Positions 63,970 through 64,000 of a stretch of DNA of 64,000 nt are shown one piece after another (positions within the stretch are counted from its first letter, which is position 1; every line of letters begins with the position of its first letter). Both the position numbers and the translations under genes were made by a program. Source of the DNA: Agrococcus lahaulensis DSM 17612 (GTDB taxonomy: Bacteria; Actinomycetota; Actinomycetes; Actinomycetales; Microbacteriaceae); NCBI RefSeq assembly GCF_000425105.1, contig NZ_AULD01000005.1, forward strand, positions 787,025-851,024. Direction: 5' to 3'. The notes beneath the pieces were generated by a model. That model ran no database searches. It had not been told where the DNA came from and was given only the letters and a program-made list of their open reading frames with translations.

Positions 63970-64000
63970 CGCCGCTCGCCGGCCTCCGGCGCCCCCCCCC

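Overview
The window looks like chromosomal DNA of a very GC-rich actinobacterium, most likely a member of the Microbacteriaceae (inference). The evidence is strong third-position G/C, many GTG starts, start codons that lie 6-8 nt after a TANNNT box (leaderless type), stem-loop repeats of the form GGTCGAGTAGC...GTATCGAGACC, and a typical actinobacterial gene order (tilS-hpt-ftsH-folE-folP/B-folK-DUF3180, PH-domain pair-DUF2520-panC-lysS, then clpC and radA). I see no phage, transposase, integrase or CRISPR array.

Layout. 1-4.4 kb: the 3' part of treY, an intergenic array of 20-bp repeats, a small membrane protein, and treZ (trehalose from glycogen or maltodextrin). 4.5-16.4 kb: a hypothetical protein, a GlxA-type AraC regulator with its own palindromic operator, two related mini-membrane proteins, an amidohydrolase, an acyl-CoA oxidase-like enzyme, a fatty acid desaturase coupled to an acyltransferase, a PPOX-like flavoprotein, an ECF42-type sigma factor with two YCII/DGPF proteins, and an F420/NADP-type oxidoreductase. 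16.4-16.8 kb: tRNA-Glu, tRNA-Asp and tRNA-Phe on the minus strand. 17-19.2 kb: a secreted coiled-coil M23 peptidase and ppa. 19.2-27.3 kb: tilS, hpt, ftsH and the folate genes (with a folP-folB fusion), interleaved with two paralogous lipoproteins. 27.5-34.8 kb: an LCP protein, two PH-domain membrane proteins, a DUF2520 protein, panC and a class I lysS.

34.9-46.9 kb stands out. It is a co-oriented seven-gene block: OmpR-type regulator and kinase, DUF305 lipoprotein, CopB-like P1B ATPase, phosphoketolase, a HAD-GH65 fusion, and an archaeal-type (type II) GAPDH. The last four genes overlap or nearly touch. Codon use differs from the flanks (GAT for Asp is common), a TGAAG direct repeat with 11-bp period (CopR-box-like) precedes the DUF305 gene, and the ATPase has an unusual CPD membrane motif and no CXXC in its HMA domain. 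I read this as a laterally acquired cassette that couples copper export to a bypass route from a disaccharide through phosphorolysis and phosphoketolase. This is the best candidate in the window for an undescribed system.

46.9-64 kb: a small membrane protein, a CPBP protease, an HTH/DUF2975 pair beneath a regular 9-bp-phased operator, clpC with a ClgR-like site, a secreted 5'-nucleotidase-family protein, a RibD/DHFR-like protein, an ArgA-like GNAT protein, radA, a VOC protein with a GNAT protein, tRNA-Ser(CGA), a palindromic 40-bp repeat, a LysR-type sensor domain without HTH, an esterase, membrane and NUDIX proteins, and a ComB-like protein coupled to an aldo/keto reductase. ftsH and clpC share a 14-bp promoter element at the same distance from their -10 boxes, which suggests common control of proteostasis genes. 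All homology statements come from reading motifs, without database searches.
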